DNA of 64,000 nt. It comes from Proteus vulgaris. GTDB taxonomy: Bacteria; Pseudomonadota; Gammaproteobacteria; Enterobacterales; Enterobacteriaceae. Shown here one piece after another: positions 29,122 to 38,691 of this stretch. The stretch is taken from positions 2,827,501-2,891,500 of the forward strand of contig LR590468.1 of assembly GCA_901472505.1 (NCBI GenBank). Direction: 5' to 3'. Position 1 is the first letter of the stretch. The number at the start of each line of letters is the position of its first letter. Under the pieces are notes generated by a model. That model ran no database searches. It had not been told where the DNA came from and worked only from the letters and a program-made list of their open reading frames with translations. The translations under genes were made by a program, and so were the position numbers.

Positions 29122-30333
29122 TTAGCCAAACCAGTGGGAGAATAATAATTTGATGTAATCGATAATGCGACTAAAGAAACCACCTTCTTTTACTTCATTC
29201 ATCACTACGAGAGGGGACTGTTCGATAATTTGCCCATCAAGTTGGAAATTAATGGTTCCAACAACTTGGTTTTTAGTGACGGGGGCATGCAGTTCTACAT
29301 TATCAAGTACATAACTCGCTTTTAAGTCTTTTAAACGGCCACGAGGAATAGTTAAATAAACATCTTTATCTACACCTAATTGTACTTTATCTGTTTCGCC
29401 ATACCAAATTGGCTCTGCCGCAAATTCTTTACCCACTTGTAGTGGCTTTACCGTTTCAAAGAAGCGAAATCCCCAAGTCAGTAGTTTTTTACTTTCAGCA
29501 TCACGGCCTTTAGATGAATGCCCCCCCATTACTGCTGAAATTAAGCGCATGTCGCCTTCGGTTGCAGAAGCGACTAAATTATAACCTGCTGATGCGGTGT
29601 GACCTGTTTTAATACCATCCACATTTAAACTGGTATCCCATAACAATCCATTGCGATTTACTTGGCGGATATTGTTGTAAGTATATTCTTTTTCTTTGTA
29701 TATGGCATATTCGTCAGGTACATCACGAATTAATGCGGCACCAATCAGCGCCATATCACGAGCAGAGCTATATTGCCCCGGGGCATCAAGACCATGTACT
29801 GTTTGGAATTGCGTATTTTGTAAACCGAGGCGCTTAACGTAATCATTCATCATAGTCACAAATGTATCTTGACTACCTGCGATATAAGAGGCCATTGCCA
29901 CACAAGCATCATTACCTGATTGCAAATTAATACCACGGGTTAATTGTGCAACAGTAACTTGGTCGCCTGGTTTTAAGAACATTAAAGAAGAGCCACGGAA
30001 AACTGGATTACCTGTTGCCCAAGCTTCTTCACCAATAGGGACAATATCATTATTAGTAATTTTACCTGCGCGAATAGACTGTCCAATAACATAACTGGTC
30101 ATCATTTTGGTTAAACTCGCAGGATCACGACGAACATCCGCATTCATTTCAGCCAGCACTTTCCCAGAATTATAATCAATAAGAATATAAGATTCGGCTT
30201 CAATATTAGGAACAGCGGGTATCATTGTTTTTAGTGAATCATCAGCCAGACTTTGATGCGTTACTGTCAATAAAGCAAAAGTGGCACTTAATAGGCTCGT
30301 TCTTAGTGATTTAGCGGGTAGTGTTTGTTTCAT
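29122..30333 (-). CDS. dacA: D-alanyl-D-alanine carboxypeptidase DacA (PBP5)
   Basis: 403 residues. A signal peptide (cleavage near SLADDS) is followed by the serine peptidase domain with SLTK ([11 protein letters not shown], residues near 72), SGN ([11 protein letters not shown]) and KTG ([13 protein letters not shown]). A beta domain comes next, and the end, [18 protein letters not shown], is the amphipathic helix that anchors PBP5 to the outer face of the inner membrane. It trims the terminal D-Ala of peptidoglycan peptides and helps keep cell shape. rlpA lies upstream but a terminator intervenes. Confidence 0.95.
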   Translation of the reverse strand: MKQTLPAKSLRTSLLSATFALLTVTHQSLADDSLKTMIPAVPNIEAESYILIDYNSGKVLAEMNADVRRDPASLTKMMTSYVIGQSIRAGKITNNDIVPIGEEAWATGNPVFRGSSLMFLKPGDQVTVAQLTRGINLQSGNDACVAMASYIAGSQDTFVTMMNDYVKRLGLQNTQFQTVHGLDAPGQYSSARDMALIGAALIRDVPDEYAIYKEKEYTYNNIRQVNRNGLLWDTSLNVDGIKTGHTASAGYNLVASATEGDMRLISAVMGGHSSKGRDAESKKLLTWGFRFFETVKPLQVGKEFAAEPIWYGETDKVQLGVDKDVYLTIPRGRLKDLKASYVLDNVELHAPVTKNQVVGTINFQLDGQIIEQSPLVVMNEVKEGGFFSRIIDYIKLLFSHWFG

Positions 30334-30386
30334 TCTGTTTGTTTAATCCGAAAATTCAGGGAAAAATAGGGGCTGATAAATAAAAC

Positions 30387-30426
30387 ATCAGCAAACTCAG
30401 ACGATTCTACGCTTGAGTTTGCTGAT
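30387..30426 (-). terminator. Intrinsic terminator between rlpA and dacA
   Basis: ATCAGCAAACTCA and TGAGTTTGCTGAT make a perfect 13-bp stem with a 14-base loop, followed on the minus strand by GTTTTATTTAT, about 30 bases after the rlpA stop. Confidence 0.85.
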
Positions 30427-30454
30427 ATAAAAAGGATTTTACGTCACCTTACCT

Positions 30455-31426
30455 TTATTGGGTAATAATAAACCCAGAGATATCTTTAATCTGTTTCAGT
30501 TTGCTTCTTATTGCTTCGGCTTGATCTTTTGAGGAATAAGGGCCAAGTTGTACTTTATATAGTCCATCTGCTTTATTAATCACACCTTGAGTACTAAATG
30601 ATGACGACAAATCATTGAGCCAAATTTGAGCATTATTTTCGTTACTGAGTGCGCCAACCTGTACATAAAAGCCTTGTTGTATCGCGTTTGAGGTTGGTGC
30701 TTTTGTCTCTACTGGAGTAGGCGTTAAAACTGGTGCAGGGGGTGACGTTTTTGCTGGGGCTGGTGGCTCAATGGGGCTATTGTTATTGATTGGCGTTGAT
30801 GTCGTTAATGGTGCAGGTGTTGCTGGCTGAACATTAAAATTAGGGCGTTCGGGTAAGGCGGTTGTTTTTTTCTCGATCTGCGCTCCATGTGTGCCAATAC
30901 CGCTCATATGACCATTTTGATCAACGACAATTCCTTCAATTTGTAAAGGGGTTGTTGGCATCAAACGTAAGCTATCAGAAACAGCCGGAGTGACTTGGAT
31001 TTGTTTGCCATTGACGTAAGGGCCTCGATCGTTAATACGGACAACCATGGTGCGTCCATTAAGTAAATTGGTGATCTTCACATAGCTCGGAATGGGTAAT
31101 GTGGGATGTGCGGCCGCAAACTCATAAGGATTGATTCGTTCACCAATCGTTGTTAAACGACTCATTGCTAAACTATCATAAACAATAGCTTCTCCTCGTT
31201 CACTAAAGTTAGCAGGATCAGTGACAATACGATAGATCACCCCATTTTTTCTGTAATCTTGATTTGCCGTTGGGTGATAAGGCTCGTAACGAGGTTCAGC
31301 ACCGAGAACACGTTGAGCTTGCACATTAGGTAATGGTGCTGGCTGTTTATTGGTGTTGGATTTATTAACAACACACCCCGAAAGTAGCAATGCACTGATA
31401 CCTATCAAAACCCATTGCAGACGCAT
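30455..31426 (-). CDS. rlpA: Septal ring lytic transglycosylase lipoprotein RlpA
   Basis: 323 residues. I start at MRLQWVLIG (31426) because GAGG precedes it and a lipoprotein signal with lipobox LLLSGC follows. A double-psi beta-barrel domain covers about residues 60-165 (ANFSERGEAIVYDSLAMS, RINDRGPYVNGKQIQVT). A Pro/Thr-rich linker follows, and a SPOR domain ends the protein (GFYVQVGALSNENNAQ to IRSKLKQI), which binds denuded glycan at the septum. Order mrdA-mrdB-rlpA-dacA is the E. coli one. The linker is shorter than in E. coli (362 residues total). Confidence 0.93.
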   Translation of the reverse strand: MRLQWVLIGISALLLSGCVVNKSNTNKQPAPLPNVQAQRVLGAEPRYEPYHPTANQDYRKNGVIYRIVTDPANFSERGEAIVYDSLAMSRLTTIGERINPYEFAAAHPTLPIPSYVKITNLLNGRTMVVRINDRGPYVNGKQIQVTPAVSDSLRLMPTTPLQIEGIVVDQNGHMSGIGTHGAQIEKKTTALPERPNFNVQPATPAPLTTSTPINNNSPIEPPAPAKTSPPAPVLTPTPVETKAPTSNAIQQGFYVQVGALSNENNAQIWLNDLSSSFSTQGVINKADGLYKVQLGPYSSKDQAEAIRSKLKQIKDISGFIITQ

Positions 31427-31436
31427 AGAAACCTCA

Positions 31437-32551
31437 TTATAAACTTTTTGATAATAGTTTTCGGTGTGTATGAATAGACATAACAATGCCAAATCCTGCC
31501 ATTAAGACAATTAGGGCAGAGCCTCCATAACTCATAAGCGGTAACGGAACACCGACAACAGGAAGAATACCACTCACCATTCCTATGTTGACAAAGACAT
31601 AGACAAAGAAAATTAGCATTAATCCGCCAATCATTACTCTGCCAAATGTATTTTGTGCTTTTGTTGCAAGGTAAAGGCCTCGCGCAATTAAGAGTATATA
31701 AAGAGCTAATAGTATCAAAACACCAATTAATCCGAGTTCTTCAGCCAATACAGCAAAAATAAAGTCTGTATGGCGCTCTGGTAAGAATTCTAATTGAGAT
31801 TGCGTGCCTTGTAACCATCCTTTTCCATGTAATCCGCCAGAACCAATGGCAATTTTAGATTGGATGATATGATATCCAGCACCAAGTGGGTCTGATTCCG
31901 GATCGAGAAGCATCATTACCCGTGCTTGTTGGTAATCATGCATCAGGAAAAACCAAAGTATGGGGGATAAAGGCAGCAACAAGAATGATAGCTATAGTGA
32001 TAAGACGCCAACTCATTCCTGCAAGGAAAAGAACAAATAACCCTGAAGCAGCAACAAGGATGGACGTTCCTAAGTCAGGTTGTGCCGCAACTAATAAGGT
32101 TGGAACAAAAATAAGTACCAATGCAATGGCTGTATTACGTAATGTCGGTGGACATATATCGCGATTCATAAATCGCGCTACCATTAAAGGTACCGCAATT
32201 TTAGCTATTTCTGAAGGTTGAAAACGCACAATACCTAAATCTAACCAACGTTGTGGCCCCTTTACTAATTTGACCGAAAACATCCACAAGGATAAGCAAG
32301 ATAACGCAAAAAAAATAGAGATGAGGAGCCCAACTTTCATAGACTCGTGGTGGTATTTGTGCCATGACAATCATGATCATAAAACCCATTGCAATCTGCC
32401 CTAATTTGCGTTGCATCATTTCTGGATCTTGGCCACTTGCGCTCCACATAATAAATGCGCTGTATCCCAATAAAGCAATAATACAGAGCAAGAATAAAGG
32501 GTCGATATGAATTCGAGTCCAGAAGGATTTTTTCTTATTATTTTCAGTCAT
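31437..32551 (-). pseudogene. mrdB: Peptidoglycan glycosyltransferase RodA (MrdB), two frameshifts
   Basis: Joining three frames gives 370 residues, exactly the E. coli length. Part one: MTENNKKKSFWTRIHIDP to QISKG. Part two: [20 protein letters not shown] (SEDS signature) to AFIP. Part three: [25 protein letters not shown] to [11 protein letters not shown]. The shifts are one extra base near 32255-32260 and one extra G in the G5 run at 31962-31966. RodA polymerises glycan strands in the elongasome with PBP2, encoded just upstream (four bases away). It is needed for rod shape and normally essential, so two +1 lesions are best explained by sequence error. Confidence 0.92.
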
Positions 32552-32555
32552 ATGA

Positions 32556-34466
32556 TTATTCCTCTGAACCACGCGGAGCGGGGGGTGAATCAGGTAATAC
32601 TGTGTTGTTATCACCAAGGAGAATGTGGTCAAGAATTTGTCTTGTAATATCACCGACTGAAGGACCCGCACCACCATTTTCTAAAATAATTGAAATCGCT
32701 ACAGTTGGATTATCATAAGGGGCAAATGCAATCATTAGTTTATGGTCACGAAGGTGCTCAGCTAATTGGCTAGCGTTATAAGTTTCATAACTAAAGACCT
32801 GGGCTGTTCCTGATTTAGCCGCAATTTTGTAGGGCGCATCAGCAAAACTACGACGACCCGTACCATTAGGAAAATTAGCAACACCATACATACCATGCTT
32901 TGCTAATTCCCAATAACCTGAGTTGATATCACCAATTTGGCGCGTTTCAGTATCAACATAAGGTAACATCTCATTACCAAGCTTCGTGCCATAAAGCAGG
33001 TGAGGGGTTTTCACTTGTCCATCATTTATTAATGTCATTAAGGCTTTTGTCATTTGAATAGGTGTTGCTGTCCAATACCCTTGTCCTATACCAACCGGTA
33101 TTGTATCACCTTGATACCAAGGTTTTTTATAACGCTGTTGCTTCCACTCTCGTGTTGGCATTATACCGTTTCGCTCTTCTGATAAATCGATCCCCGTATA
33201 TTCACCATAGCCGAAACGACTCATCCATGTAGATATTCGGTCTATTCCCATATCATAAGCAACTTGGTAAAAGAAAGTATCTGCAGATTCAACAATCGAT
33301 TTTGTGACGTTGAGTTTGCCATGTCCCCAACGTTTCCAGTCGCGATAACGTTTTTCAGAGCCAGGAAGTTGCCACCAGCCGGGGTCGTGAATAGTCGTGT
33401 TTGCAGTGATAACACCTTCGCTTAATGCAGCAACAGACATAAAAGGTTTAACTGTTGATGCTGGAGGATAAAGACCTTGTGTTGTTCGATTTATTAAAGG
33501 CCTATCTGGGTTATTTAGTAATCCTTGATAATCTGTATTAGAAATACCGCCTACAAATAAGTTTGGGTCATAACTTGGGTTTGAGACTAGGGCTAAAATT
33601 TCACCATTGCGAGGATCAGTCACTACAACCGCGGCTCGGCTTGTAGTAAGTAATGTTTCAATATAAGTCTGTAATTCAAGATCAATGGTAAGATAAATAT
33701 CTTTACCTGCTTGTGGGGGTTGTTCGTGTAATTGGCGAATAACACGGCCACGGCTATTGACTTCAACTTCTTCATAGCCAGTTGTTCCGTGTAATACTGA
33801 CTCATAATAACGCTCAATACCTAACTTACCAATATCATGAGTCGCCGCATAGTTAGGTGATAAGCCTTCTTTATCAAGGCGTTCAACATCTTTATCGTTA
33901 ATTTTTGCTACATAACCAATGACATGTGTCAAGGCTGAGCCATAAGGGTAATAACGGCGTTGATAGCCTTTGATTTCTAAGCCAGGATAACGATACTGAT
34001 TGATAGCAAAACGCGCGACTTGTACTTGGCTAAGTGTAGTTTTTAAGGCTATAGAGCTAAATCGGCGAGAACGCTTACGCTCTTTTTCAAAGGTCGCAAT
34101 ATCTTCATCAGTCAAGTCAACAACATCTCTTAAACTTTCAAGCGTTTCTTGTAAGTTTGTGACTTTTTCAGGTACAACTTCTAGCTGATAAATAGTACGG
34201 TTAAGAGCAAGGGGGATCCCTTTGCGGTCATAAATAATACCTCGACTAGGTGCAATTGGGACGAGTTTAATTCGGTTATCATTTGAACGTGTTTGGTAAT
34301 CGTCATGGCGAACGATTTGTAAGTGATTGAGGTTAAAAACCAAAATACCACTTAGTATAATAATTACTGAAAATGCGACAATTACACGGCGGATAAACAA
34401 TCTTGATTCCGCAGTATAATCTCGAAACGGGGTACGTTTTTTTCTCTTCATCCCATTTGACTTCAC
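32556..34466 (-). CDS. mrdA: Penicillin-binding protein 2 (transpeptidase MrdA)
   Basis: 636 residues: short cytoplasmic tail, one membrane helix (about residues 27-48), a pedestal domain beginning RGIIYDRKGIPLALNRT, and the transpeptidase domain with active-site STVKP (YPPASTVKPFMS), SAD (VESADTFFYQ) and KSGT (AAKSGTAQVF). It cross-links lateral-wall peptidoglycan in the elongasome with RodA and is the target of mecillinam. It lies between rlmH and rodA, and looks intact. Confidence 0.95.
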   Translation of the reverse strand: MKSNGMKRKKRTPFRDYTAESRLFIRRVIVAFSVIIILSGILVFNLNHLQIVRHDDYQTRSNDNRIKLVPIAPSRGIIYDRKGIPLALNRTIYQLEVVPEKVTNLQETLESLRDVVDLTDEDIATFEKERKRSRRFSSIALKTTLSQVQVARFAINQYRYPGLEIKGYQRRYYPYGSALTHVIGYVAKINDKDVERLDKEGLSPNYAATHDIGKLGIERYYESVLHGTTGYEEVEVNSRGRVIRQLHEQPPQAGKDIYLTIDLELQTYIETLLTTSRAAVVVTDPRNGEILALVSNPSYDPNLFVGGISNTDYQGLLNNPDRPLINRTTQGLYPPASTVKPFMSVAALSEGVITANTTIHDPGWWQLPGSEKRYRDWKRWGHGKLNVTKSIVESADTFFYQVAYDMGIDRISTWMSRFGYGEYTGIDLSEERNGIMPTREWKQQRYKKPWYQGDTIPVGIGQGYWTATPIQMTKALMTLINDGQVKTPHLLYGTKLGNEMLPYVDTETRQIGDINSGYWELAKHGMYGVANFPNGTGRRSFADAPYKIAAKSGTAQVFSYETYNASQLAEHLRDHKLMIAFAPYDNPTVAISIILENGGAGPSVGDITRQILDHILLGDNNTVLPDSPPAPRGSEE

Positions 34467-34489
34467 TTACTGACCCGCCAATTTATTGA

Positions 34490-34960
34490 TTATTCACGAT
34501 GATAAGGATGGTTTGTCGTAATACTCCATGCTCGATAAAGGCTTTCTGCAACCACGACACGAACAAGAGGGTGTGGCATTGTTAACGGGGATAAAGACCA
34601 ACTTTGTTCAGCGGCAGCTTTACAAGCGGGTGCTAATCCTTCAGGGCCACCAATGAGTAAGCTGACATTTCTACCATCTAGCTTCCATCGTTCAAGTTGT
34701 TCTGCAAGTTTTGGCGTATCCCAGCGAGAGCCAGGAATATCGAGAGTAACAATACGATTCCCTTTACCGACAGCGGCTAACATTTGTTCTCCTTCTTTTT
34801 CGAGAATACGTTTTATATCCGCATTTTTTCCGCGTTTACCTGCGGAGATTTCGATGAGCTCTAAAGGCATATCTTTTGGGAATCGGTTAAGATAATCCAT
34901 AAAGCCGGTCTGTATCCAGTCCGGCATTTTTGTACCAACGGCAATGAGCTGTAATTTCAA
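34490..34960 (-). CDS. rlmH: 23S rRNA pseudouridine(1915) N3-methyltransferase RlmH
   Basis: 156 residues, a compact SPOUT methyltransferase. [11 protein letters not shown] is the knotted SAM-binding loop, and [20 protein letters not shown] and the C-terminal NHPYHRE tail are conserved and complete the active site. It modifies helix 69 of the assembled 70S ribosome. It follows rsfS with two bases between, as in E. coli (155 residues). Confidence 0.96.
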   Translation of the reverse strand: MKLQLIAVGTKMPDWIQTGFMDYLNRFPKDMPLELIEISAGKRGKNADIKRILEKEGEQMLAAVGKGNRIVTLDIPGSRWDTPKLAEQLERWKLDGRNVSLLIGGPEGLAPACKAAAEQSWSLSPLTMPHPLVRVVVAESLYRAWSITTNHPYHRE

Positions 34961-34962
34961 AC

Positions 34963-35280
34963 TCAGCTCCAGAGTTTTTCAAGTTCGTACATACGGCGGC
35001 TGTCTTCTTGCATCACGTGTACCATGGCTTCACCAAGATCGACGACAATCCAGTCAGAAATGCCTTGTCCTTCAACACCTAAAGGTTGTAATCCCGCTTG
35101 ACGACAATCATCAACGAGATTATCTGCAACAGACATGAGGTGTCTGCTTGATGTACCCGTACAAATAATCATGTAATCAGTTACACTTGATTTTCCACGG
35201 ACATCTAATGCAATAATGTCTTGAGCTTTAGAATCTTCAAGTTTATCAATAATAAATTGCTGTAATTCAGAGCCTTGCAA
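34963..35280 (-). CDS. rsfS: Ribosomal silencing factor RsfS
   Basis: 105 residues, DUF143 fold. [22 protein letters not shown] and [17 protein letters not shown] are the conserved core that binds ribosomal protein L14 and blocks subunit joining in stationary phase. I choose the TTG start at 35278-35280 (M-QGSELQQF): it gives exactly the E. coli length and has AAGG eight bases upstream, whereas the GTG at 35287-35289 abuts that same sequence. In E. coli nadD and cobC precede it; here an opposing gene does. Confidence 0.92.
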   Translation of the reverse strand: MQGSELQQFIIDKLEDSKAQDIIALDVRGKSSVTDYMIICTGTSSRHLMSVADNLVDDCRQAGLQPLGVEGQGISDWIVVDLGEAMVHVMQEDSRRMYELEKLWS

Positions 35281-35678
35281 AAGGATCACCTTTAATCTAA
35301 TGAGTTAATTCAATCGAAAAAATAATAAACGCTATTTTAAAGGAATTTATACCAATAAATCTATTTTACTTGATGATTAATTCCAGTTAGCGATAACAAG
35401 AACATAAACCTCATTTTCTTGTTTTTCGACGTTTGATTTAGAAAATTTCATATATGCCCATTAACTGCGCCATAATAAATAACAAAAAGAAGGCAGATAA
35501 GAACTTTTCAGTTAGACGACAGTTTTACCTTGCAGTTCCCTTAAGGGAACAGAGGGTGAGAATAACAGCTAAACATCGTCTGTCAATGCTCATGAAACAC
35601 CTAATTACGGTGTTTTAACTTTGTTAAATTCATATTATACCGCCTATTGCTTATATTTTTGGGTTGGAGAGAAAAATA
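35281..35678. other. Intergenic region rsfS / ybgA
   Basis: About 400 bases between divergent genes. The rsfS-proximal half is AT-rich and shows nothing specific beyond its expected promoter. The ybgA-proximal half holds the structured RNA candidate described separately and the ybgA ribosome binding site TTGGAGAG at 35664-35671. Confidence 0.5.
35512..35617 (+). ncRNA. Structured RNA candidate with intrinsic terminator, upstream of ybgA
   Basis: Three nested stems can form: AGACGA/TCGTCT (35514-35519 with 35576-35581), TTTTACCTT/AGGGTGAGA (35523-35531 with 35553-35561, with G-U pairs) and GTTCCC-TTAA-GGGAAC (35535-35550). A separate hairpin AAACACC-TAATTAC-GGTGTTT ending in T4 follows at 35595-35616 and looks like a weak intrinsic terminator on the plus strand. 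It could be a small RNA or an attenuating 5' leader of ybgA. I recognise no known riboswitch or enterobacterial sRNA. No convincing promoter was identified. Confidence 0.4.
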
Positions 35679-36425
35679 ATGGAAAGAAAAGAGAGTTATC
35701 TTGGGCTATCTTCAGAAATCATGAGTAACAACAATAGCCAATTACAAGCAGAATTAGAGCAACTTTGTCATATTATGGGGACTGAGAATATAGGTATTGT
35801 GCAGATCGATGCTCACGATACAAATAACCCATTTCTAATTCAGGGATATATAGGAAAAGAAGGCGATCATTTTGCCTCTTCATTGGATGCTGTATTTCCA
35901 CAACTCTGCGTTGAACAACTCTCGCAACCCAAAGCATTAGATAATTTTCTTACCCGGTTTTTTACACGAGTAGATTATCAACAACAGGTTTATCAATCAT
36001 TAAGCAAAGGGGCGCTAGTTAAGTTTCATAGCCGATATAAATATTTGATTATGGCTTATTCACAAGTCGCTTATCGAGAGTTAGGGCGTTATATTGCTAA
36101 TTTATCTGATGATATTCCTCTTGAGAACATTGCGATGAAATATCAACGAAAGCTAATGGAGGCATTGAGTATAGCACCAAATCGGGAAGGGCAAACAAAC
36201 GCTTTAATGCATATGGCGGGATATTTTAAGCGAAGTTTAAATTCACAACAAAAACAAACAATGGCACAAACAATTTTACAATATCGTCAAGGTGTTGTGC
36301 CTTTTGCTAAGCCTTATGAATTGCTCCAATATTGGTTAACTGTTTATCCTGATGATTATTTGATTAACCAACGCTATTTTTCGCCTTATCCATCTGCTTT
36401 TAATTATTTAAGAGATCAACTTTAG
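35679..36425 (+). CDS. DUF1722 protein, YbgA-like
   Basis: 248 residues. Residues about 90-205 form the DUF1722 domain: NFLTRFFTRVDYQQQ, then LVKFHSRYKYLIMAYSQVAYRELGRYIANL and the Arg/Gln-rich region VVPFAKPYELLQYW. E. coli YbgA is this domain alone, encoded beside photolyase phr; other bacteria fuse it to DUF523. Here residues 1-85 are a different N-terminus without recognisable motif. I start at the ATG at 35679, which has GGAGAG upstream; a TTG 15 bases earlier is inside that site. The gene stands against the direction of its neighbours, where E. coli has cobC. The biochemical function is unknown. Confidence 0.8.
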   Translation: MERKESYLGLSSEIMSNNNSQLQAELEQLCHIMGTENIGIVQIDAHDTNNPFLIQGYIGKEGDHFASSLDAVFPQLCVEQLSQPKALDNFLTRFFTRVDYQQQVYQSLSKGALVKFHSRYKYLIMAYSQVAYRELGRYIANLSDDIPLENIAMKYQRKLMEALSIAPNREGQTNALMHMAGYFKRSLNSQQKQTMAQTILQYRQGVVPFAKPYELLQYWLTVYPDDYLINQRYFSPYPSAFNYLRDQL

Positions 36426-36435
36426 GATAAATACA

Positions 36436-37107
36436 TTATTTATAGAGTTGTTGCTGGCGAATATAGTCTTCAACGGGGCTTGGTAGTAAATCGTGACAAT
36501 CTAATCCTGCTTTATGGCGAGAACGAATATCGGTTGCTGAAATATGATAAAGAGGCGTATCAGCCAGAAAAATTTTACCCGCAGGTAAACAATGGATATC
36601 TTCTTGTTGCTTCGTTTGGTGTTTAGCCAGCCATGATTGCATTTGTGCAGACTCAAAATGTGTTTGATAGCCAGGGCGAGCACAAACTAACAAATGACAT
36701 ACATCTAATAATTTTTCCCATTGGTGCCAAGTATTAATTGAAAGTAATGAATCCTGACCAATAATAAATGCTAAAGGTTGTTTATTACCAATTTCTTGTC
36801 TGAAGTCTCTTAATGTCTCAATAGTATAAGAAGGTGTTGGCTTCTCAAGCTCACGAGTATCCACTTTAAATGAAGAATATGGCTCAATAGCAAGACGTAC
36901 CATATCAAGACGTTGTTGAGAAGATGCTTCAGGTTGTGGGCGATGAGGGGGAATATTATTGGGTAGCCACACCACTTCTTTTAAACCAATTAATCCTGAA
37001 AGGGCTTCAACAGGACGTAAATGTCCATAATGAATAGGATCAAATGTGCCTCCGTATAAGGCGATAGCTTGGTTAATTAAAGGCGTTGAGTGATGATTTT
37101 TAGGCAT
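36436..37107 (-). CDS. nadD: Nicotinate-nucleotide adenylyltransferase NadD
   Basis: 223 residues. The nucleotidyltransferase (T/H)XGH motif is in ALYGGTFDPIHYGHLRPVE, and ISATDIRSRHKAG is the ISSTxxR-type C-terminal motif. It adenylates nicotinate mononucleotide in NAD synthesis. I start at [10 protein letters not shown] (37107), eight bases inside holA; the frame is open further upstream but that part overlaps holA and has no likeness. lptE-holA-nadD is the E. coli order. Confidence 0.95.
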   Translation of the reverse strand: MPKNHHSTPLINQAIALYGGTFDPIHYGHLRPVEALSGLIGLKEVVWLPNNIPPHRPQPEASSQQRLDMVRLAIEPYSSFKVDTRELEKPTPSYTIETLRDFRQEIGNKQPLAFIIGQDSLLSINTWHQWEKLLDVCHLLVCARPGYQTHFESAQMQSWLAKHQTKQQEDIHCLPAGKIFLADTPLYHISATDIRSRHKAGLDCHDLLPSPVEDYIRQQQLYK

Positions 37108-38134
37108 GATCCACAAATCCTTCCGGTAATGCTTTCCCACAAAGTAATAAGCCCAATGCGCCAAGTGATGGCCAAACAGGTTGACCATAATCTTGTTTAA
37201 TGGTTATTTCGATACTGGTTAATAACCGTATTGCGGTCAGTAGTTGATGCTCTGATAAACGTTGCAATGCAGCTGTAAAAATTGGGCGTCGGTTTTGCCA
37301 AATTCGATGCTTATCAAAAATGGTTTTTAACGAAGCTGTTTTTGATTCACGGTGTAACGTCATTAATTGCATTAATTCACGTTGTAAGGTTCTGAGTAAA
37401 ATAACCGGTTCGCTATCTTCTCTTTTGAGTTGTTGCAAAATATGCCATGCGCGTTGTGTTTTACCTGCGAGTAATGCATCAACCCAGTGATAAGGAGTAA
37501 AATGTGACGCGTCATTGACAGCTGCTTCGACTCTAGGCAATGTCAACTTACCATCAGGGTAAAGCAGAGAAAGACGCTCTATAGCTTGTGCTAATGCGAG
37601 CAAATTACCTTCATAGCAGTAGCAAAGCAGTTGGTTACCTTGTTCATCTAGCGTTAATCCTTTTTGTTTTACTCGTCGAGCAACCCAATTAGGTAATTTA
37701 TCAAACTCAGGTGTGAGACAAGAAATATAAGTCCCATTTTGGCTTAATGTTTTAAACCATTCACTGTTTTCTTGAGCCTTAGTCAGTTTATTGCCACGTA
37801 AAATCAACAATAAATCTTGATGTAATTCTTGAGACAATCTTGAGAGTTTTTCTGACATGGCTGCATTAGGACCATTTTCAGGTAAATGCAACAAAATAGA
37901 TTGTCTTTGAGAGAAAAGACTTAATGATTGACAAAGTGAGTAAATTTCATTCCAGTCCGTATTATTATCAAGAGTAAATTGATAATGTTCAATAAATCCT
38001 TGGGCTTTAGCGATAGATTGAATGGCATCTTGAGACTCTTGGAGCAACAATGGTTCATTGCCCCAGAGTAGGTAACTTTGGCGCAACCCCTCTTGGAGTT
38101 GCGCATTCAGTTGTTCTGGATATAAGCGGATCAT
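37100..38134 (-). CDS. holA: DNA polymerase III delta subunit HolA
   Basis: 344 residues (E. coli 343). It begins [34 protein letters not shown], the typical clamp-opening subunit start with its degenerate ATPase-like domain, and has no Walker A, as expected. The later regions [19 protein letters not shown] and [21 protein letters not shown] match the family. It opens the beta clamp within the clamp loader. It overlaps lptE by four bases and nadD by eight, so the three are translationally coupled. Confidence 0.95.
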   Translation of the reverse strand: MIRLYPEQLNAQLQEGLRQSYLLWGNEPLLLQESQDAIQSIAKAQGFIEHYQFTLDNNTDWNEIYSLCQSLSLFSQRQSILLHLPENGPNAAMSEKLSRLSQELHQDLLLILRGNKLTKAQENSEWFKTLSQNGTYISCLTPEFDKLPNWVARRVKQKGLTLDEQGNQLLCYCYEGNLLALAQAIERLSLLYPDGKLTLPRVEAAVNDASHFTPYHWVDALLAGKTQRAWHILQQLKREDSEPVILLRTLQRELMQLMTLHRESKTASLKTIFDKHRIWQNRRPIFTAALQRLSEHQLLTAIRLLTSIEITIKQDYGQPVWPSLGALGLLLCGKALPEGFVDHA

Positions 38135-38679
38135 TGGGCTGGTGAGATTATCTGTTTTGCCTGTTCAGCTTGTGCGGCTTTTTGGCGTTCAGCATTGTGA
38201 ACAACCAACAATTTACGCACTAAAATGGCTGTCGCCTGTTCACGCATCTCTTGTTTGATAATGTCATTTTCTGCGTCTTTTGCTAACGCTTCTAATGGGT
38301 TATCGAAGAATGGGCGTGAAACCTGTGATGAAATAGGGTAAATCGTTCCGTCAGGCATAATCACTTGTGTATCTAGTACAAATGTTAATTGACGTTCTGC
38401 TGATTTACCGTCTTGATACACAGAAACGGTTTCTTTACTCTCTGACGATCCCACAATTTTGAGAATAGGGATATCTGCTGTTGGGTTTTCAACAAGCTGA
38501 ACACCACTCAATCTGAGTTGTTGACGCATTACACGAGATAATGGGCCATAGGGGTCACTAGAGCTGAGATAAAGCGTTTTTAATTCTGCTGGAACTTGAG
38601 TTTTCCCTTGTAAATGAAAACCGCAACCAGCGGTGATTAACACCGCTAAACCGAAAAATAGCGAAAGTAGATATCGCAC
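38131..38679 (-). CDS. lptE: LPS-assembly lipoprotein LptE
   Basis: 182 residues with a lipoprotein signal (lipobox LITAGC). The mature part opens [21 protein letters not shown], the family hallmark. LptE plugs the LptD barrel and helps deliver lipopolysaccharide to the outer-membrane surface. The C-terminus is Ala/Gln-rich ([16 protein letters not shown]). It starts 12 bases after leuS, with holA overlapping its end. Confidence 0.95.
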   Translation of the reverse strand: MRYLLSLFFGLAVLITAGCGFHLQGKTQVPAELKTLYLSSSDPYGPLSRVMRQQLRLSGVQLVENPTADIPILKIVGSSESKETVSVYQDGKSAERQLTFVLDTQVIMPDGTIYPISSQVSRPFFDNPLEALAKDAENDIIKQEMREQATAILVRKLLVVHNAERQKAAQAEQAKQIISPAQ

Positions 38680-38691
38680 TAGGCCTCCTTA

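Noticed and set aside
35281..35616. Cobalamin, FMN or other known riboswitch upstream of ybgA
   Set aside because: The conserved boxes of those classes that I remember are absent.
37105..37188. Longer NadD start overlapping holA
   Set aside because: The added residues have no family likeness; MPKNHHST at 37107 fits the usual overlap with holA.
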